Origin: Planctomycetota bacterium
GTDB taxonomy: Bacteria > Planctomycetota > UBA8742 > SKZP01
Reading direction: 5' to 3'
Length of the DNA stretch: 5,837 nt
Assembly: GCA_007127275.1 (NCBI GenBank)
Contig: SKZP01000284.1
Span: 1 to 5,837 of the forward strand
The notes beneath the pieces are model-generated. The model was not told the DNA's origin. It made no database searches and saw only the letters and a program-made list of their open reading frames with translations. A program made the translations under genes and the position numbers. Shown here piece by piece: positions 3,638 to 5,837 of this stretch. Each line of letters opens with the position of its first letter. Position 1 is the first letter of the stretch.

Positions 3638-5656
3638 ATGCAGGAGACCCCCGGTACAGCCCTGACGGCGACCCCTACCGGCGACGAGAAGTCAGTGGTC
3701 ACCGCCGATGCGGAGGGCTTGCTGCTCGAGTCGCGTACCGCCGCGGGTATGACCGTCGTCGTGACGACGGCAAGCGTGGCGCTGCTGCTTCTTGGCGGCT
3801 TACTCGCCGGCTTTGCCGCGCCGCAGACTACCGACTGGGGCGCCTACGTCGGCCTCACGCTCGCCGCTTCCGCTGCGGCGGGCTTGCTCACTCGCTTGCT
3901 CACGCCGAGCAAGTTGCCCAACGGCGCAACGCTTGCCACCTTGCTTGTGCACCTCGACCGCTTCAGTGTCTCGACCGCCGTGCTCCCCGGCGCCACTTCG
4001 CTACTTCTCGCCTTTCTGCTCGCCTACGGCATCTTTCCGCTGCTGGGTGCTACGGTACCGCAAATGGGGCTTGTGCTCCTTACCGGTTTGGTCGCACTCG
4101 TCGCATTCCCTGGCTTACAGAGCCTCACCCAGCGACGCGTCGAGCAGACCGCCATCACGGCACTGCGACCGAGCGTCAACCTCTCAGCATTGTTCGCCGC
4201 GCTGGCGCCGCCTCGGCCGCTCGTACCCTTGAGCGTGCGCTTGCTGATTGTTCTCGTCGGTCTCCTGCTGGCGACGGCCTTGTACGTCGCGCTGGTGCTC
4301 GAGTCGGCCGGCGGGAGCTTGTCGAGCGCATTGCCTGCGTTGCTGGCGGGGCTTGCGCTGCTGCTTGCCACGGGGCTTTCCGCGGCGTTCGCATTGCTCA
4401 CCGACTTGCGTGAACGAGTCGAGAATCTGCGCAACGCCTGCGACGAGTTGACCGCCGGCCACGAAGTGACCGTGCAACCGGGCTTCGCGCTCGACGAGCT
4501 GGGTGCCATGTCGTATGCCATTCGCCGCATCTCCGAGGCCCAGCAAGCGCTCGGCGAGCGCATACAGCGGGTCGCCGAGGGGAATCTGCATGTCGAGTTC
4601 CGCGGCCGCAACCGCCTCGGCGCGGCGCTACGGCAACTCGTCGACAACCATCGCGAACTCGTCCAGCGCTTGCAAACCGGCTCCGGCAGTATCACCGGCA
4701 ACGCCGACGAGGCGCGGCAACGCGCGCTAGAACTTTCCGACTCGCTCTCGGCGCAATTCGAGGCGCTCGAGCAAACCGCCCGCGCAATGAGCGAACTGCG
4801 CAACATAACCCAGCAAATGACTGACGACTCGCAAGCCGTCGCCGGGGCGGCGAACCAGTCGCGGGAGACGGTGGAGCGCACCTCACGCCAGTTCGACTCG
4901 TTGATTGAGCATCAAACGCAGATTGAGGAGTTGCTTGACACGGTACGCGAGATTGCCGACCGCTCGCAGATTCTCGCATTGAACGCCTCGCTGGAAGGGG
5001 TGCGTGCCGGCGAGGCGGGCCGCGGCTTCAGCCTCGTTGCCGTGGAAATGCGCCGCATGGCCGAGCGGGTCAAGAACGCCGCCGAGGATATCCGCAAGAT
5101 TGTCGTCAACGTACAACACGCGGCGCGGGCGACGTTGGACGCGACGAAGCAAGGGCGAACGGTCAGCAACGAACTCGCCGAGGGAGCGCAGCGCATCGCC
5201 ATGAGTGCGCAACAGCAGCAAACCAGCACAATGCATGCATTGCGCGCCGTCGAGCACCTCCGCGGACATTTCGGCGAGATTGTCGAACACGCCGGCGGCA
5301 CACAGCACGTGACTTCGCAGTTGCATGAGGCGGTGCAAGACTTCGCCGAGTTGTTCGCCGAGTACGCAAGTGATTCCGGGGAGCCGAGTGTCTCCGACGA
5401 ATCCTGGAGTTACACCGAGATTGCCCGCATGATGCTCGGCCCTGCCGAGTCCGGCCGCAAGAGCGTCGTCGTCCCCGAGGAGTGGCGTCTGCCGGAAGAC
5501 GTCGCCCCCCCGGGGGAGGCCGCCGCACCGCGCGAGGCCATCCCGCATGCCAAGCCTGCCAGCGACCTGTCCGCCACGCCGCCGCCGGACGCGGAGAGCG
5601 ACGAACCTCCCGCCGCAAGCGGAGAGCCCGACGAGCCAGGTCCCAGCAACGGGTAA
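3638..5656 (+). CDS. Methyl-accepting chemotaxis protein with six membrane helices and no large periplasmic domain
   Basis: This 672-residue inner-membrane receptor would signal through CheW and a CheA-type kinase. After a polar N terminus (1-35), hydrophobic segments lie at about 37-60, 68-88, 112-136, 142-160, 198-221 and 232-254, with short loops, so there is no periplasmic ligand-binding domain; sensing may occur in the membrane or from the cytoplasm. A HAMP-like region follows (about 255-306) and perhaps a second (307-348, beginning RIQRVAEGNLHVEF). The MCP signalling hairpin spans about 350-578, with its tip at 438-478 (IADRSQILALNASLEGVRAGEAGRGFSLVAVEMRRMAERV). Most MCPs have N at Q444 and EAARAGE where this has EGVRAGE. 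A Gln run (525-528) sits where methylation helix sites would be expected. The tail (580-672) is Pro/Glu/Ala-rich, without a terminal CheR-binding pentapeptide. PilJ-like in length, but topology differs from the usual two-helix PilJ. Confidence 0.93.
   Translation: MQETPGTALTATPTGDEKSVVTADAEGLLLESRTAAGMTVVVTTASVALLLLGGLLAGFAAPQTTDWGAYVGLTLAASAAAGLLTRLLTPSKLPNGATLATLLVHLDRFSVSTAVLPGATSLLLAFLLAYGIFPLLGATVPQMGLVLLTGLVALVAFPGLQSLTQRRVEQTAITALRPSVNLSALFAALAPPRPLVPLSVRLLIVLVGLLLATALYVALVLESAGGSLSSALPALLAGLALLLATGLSAAFALLTDLRERVENLRNACDELTAGHEVTVQPGFALDELGAMSYAIRRISEAQQALGERIQRVAEGNLHVEFRGRNRLGAALRQLVDNHRELVQRLQTGSGSITGNADEARQRALELSDSLSAQFEALEQTARAMSELRNITQQMTDDSQAVAGAANQSRETVERTSRQFDSLIEHQTQIEELLDTVREIADRSQILALNASLEGVRAGEAGRGFSLVAVEMRRMAERVKNAAEDIRKIVVNVQHAARATLDATKQGRTVSNELAEGAQRIAMSAQQQQTSTMHALRAVEHLRGHFGEIVEHAGGTQHVTSQLHEAVQDFAELFAEYASDSGEPSVSDESWSYTEIARMMLGPAESGRKSVVVPEEWRLPEDVAPPGEAAAPREAIPHAKPASDLSATPPPDAESDEPPAASGEPDEPGPSNG
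5505..5516. repeat. C7G5 run in the receptor tail
   Basis: Seven Cs followed by five Gs occur in the codons for the Pro/Gly/Ala-rich C-terminal tail (around residues 623-627). The centre CCCCCGGGGG is palindromic. A slip here would change only the low-complexity tail, not the signalling domain. Confidence 0.5.
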
Positions 5657-5837
5657 TCCTCAGAGGCGTTTCGTTGTCGCGTCAAGCCCACCAACGGCGT
5701 CGGTAGGTTCGGATGCGCTTCACGGAAAGGCTTCGTCGAATCCTTGAGTACAGCCGGCATTGGTTGCGGAAATGATTTTGGACGGAAATTCGTGCGTAGT
5801 GTCACGGAAAGGCGACTTATTCACTCTTCTCCGAACT
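5657..5837. other. Non-coding right end
   Basis: I see no supported gene on either strand in this 181-base stretch after the receptor stop. There is no clear terminator; CCTCAGAGG just after the stop is too small. It is less GC-rich than the genes and may be the upstream region of a gene beyond the edge. It contains a 12-base direct repeat, listed separately. Confidence 0.5.
5720..5813 (+). repeat. Pair of 12-base direct repeats
   Basis: TCACGGAAAGGC occurs at 5720-5731 and again at 5802-5813, so the copies start 82 bases apart. A partial match (GACGGAAA) lies between them at 5781-5788. They could be binding sites for a regulator of a gene beyond the right edge, or chance. Confidence 0.4.

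Noticed and set aside
3367..3702. 111-codon minus-strand frame across the adaptor-receptor gap
   Set aside because: Its sequence (including ARRKRRSWLAGTEARPAL) is a translation of the REP-like palindromes, a common source of spurious predicted proteins.
4024..4881. 285-codon open frame on the minus strand
   Set aside because: Antisense to the receptor, Ser/Arg/Ala-rich, no recognisable motif. The sense frame carries the full MCP domain.
5410..5805. 131-codon minus-strand frame at the right end
   Set aside because: It mostly overlaps the receptor tail antisense, has no recognisable domain, and has no clear ribosome-binding site.

Overview
This is a GC-rich (by eye about 65%) bacterial chromosomal window. 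It holds two small genes on the minus strand at the left, then four genes on the plus strand: guanylate kinase (gmk), a CheW-type adaptor, a second and degenerate CheW-like protein, and a multi-pass methyl-accepting chemotaxis protein (MCP). The source looks like a Gram-negative, chemosensory bacterium. The MCP tip sequence (ALNASLEGVRAGEAGRGF) reminds me of receptors from deltaproteobacterial or myxobacterial-type genomes, but that placement is a tentative inference from recall. Most genes have good Shine-Dalgarno sites; gmk does not.

Layout: 1-191 (minus) is the N-terminal end of an unrecognised membrane protein cut by the window edge. 461-739 (minus) is a 92-residue zinc-ribbon protein with a C-terminal membrane anchor. 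740-1345 is a 606-base gene-free stretch between divergent genes, with two palindromic elements and weak promoter-like sequences. 1346-3404 is a tight cluster in which gmk overlaps cheW by GTGA and cheW overlaps the second CheW-like gene by ATGA. 3405-3637 is a non-coding gap packed with hairpins, including a pair of REP-like arms in inverted orientation. 3638-5656 is the receptor. 5657-5837 shows no gene.

How the genes fit together: the receptor and the two CheW-type proteins probably form the receptor-adaptor part of one chemosensory array. No CheA kinase, CheY, CheR or CheB is visible, so these must lie downstream or elsewhere. gmk is a purine housekeeping gene whose four-base overlap with cheW implies a shared transcript and coupled translation. 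The most unusual points are this gmk-cheW coupling, a G9 homopolymer inside cheW where a one-base slip in either direction truncates the adaptor, the degenerate second CheW, the receptor with six membrane helices, no sizeable periplasmic domain and a non-standard tip, and the REP-like inverted pair in front of the receptor gene. I see no CRISPR array, tRNA, rRNA, transposase or clear intrinsic terminator.
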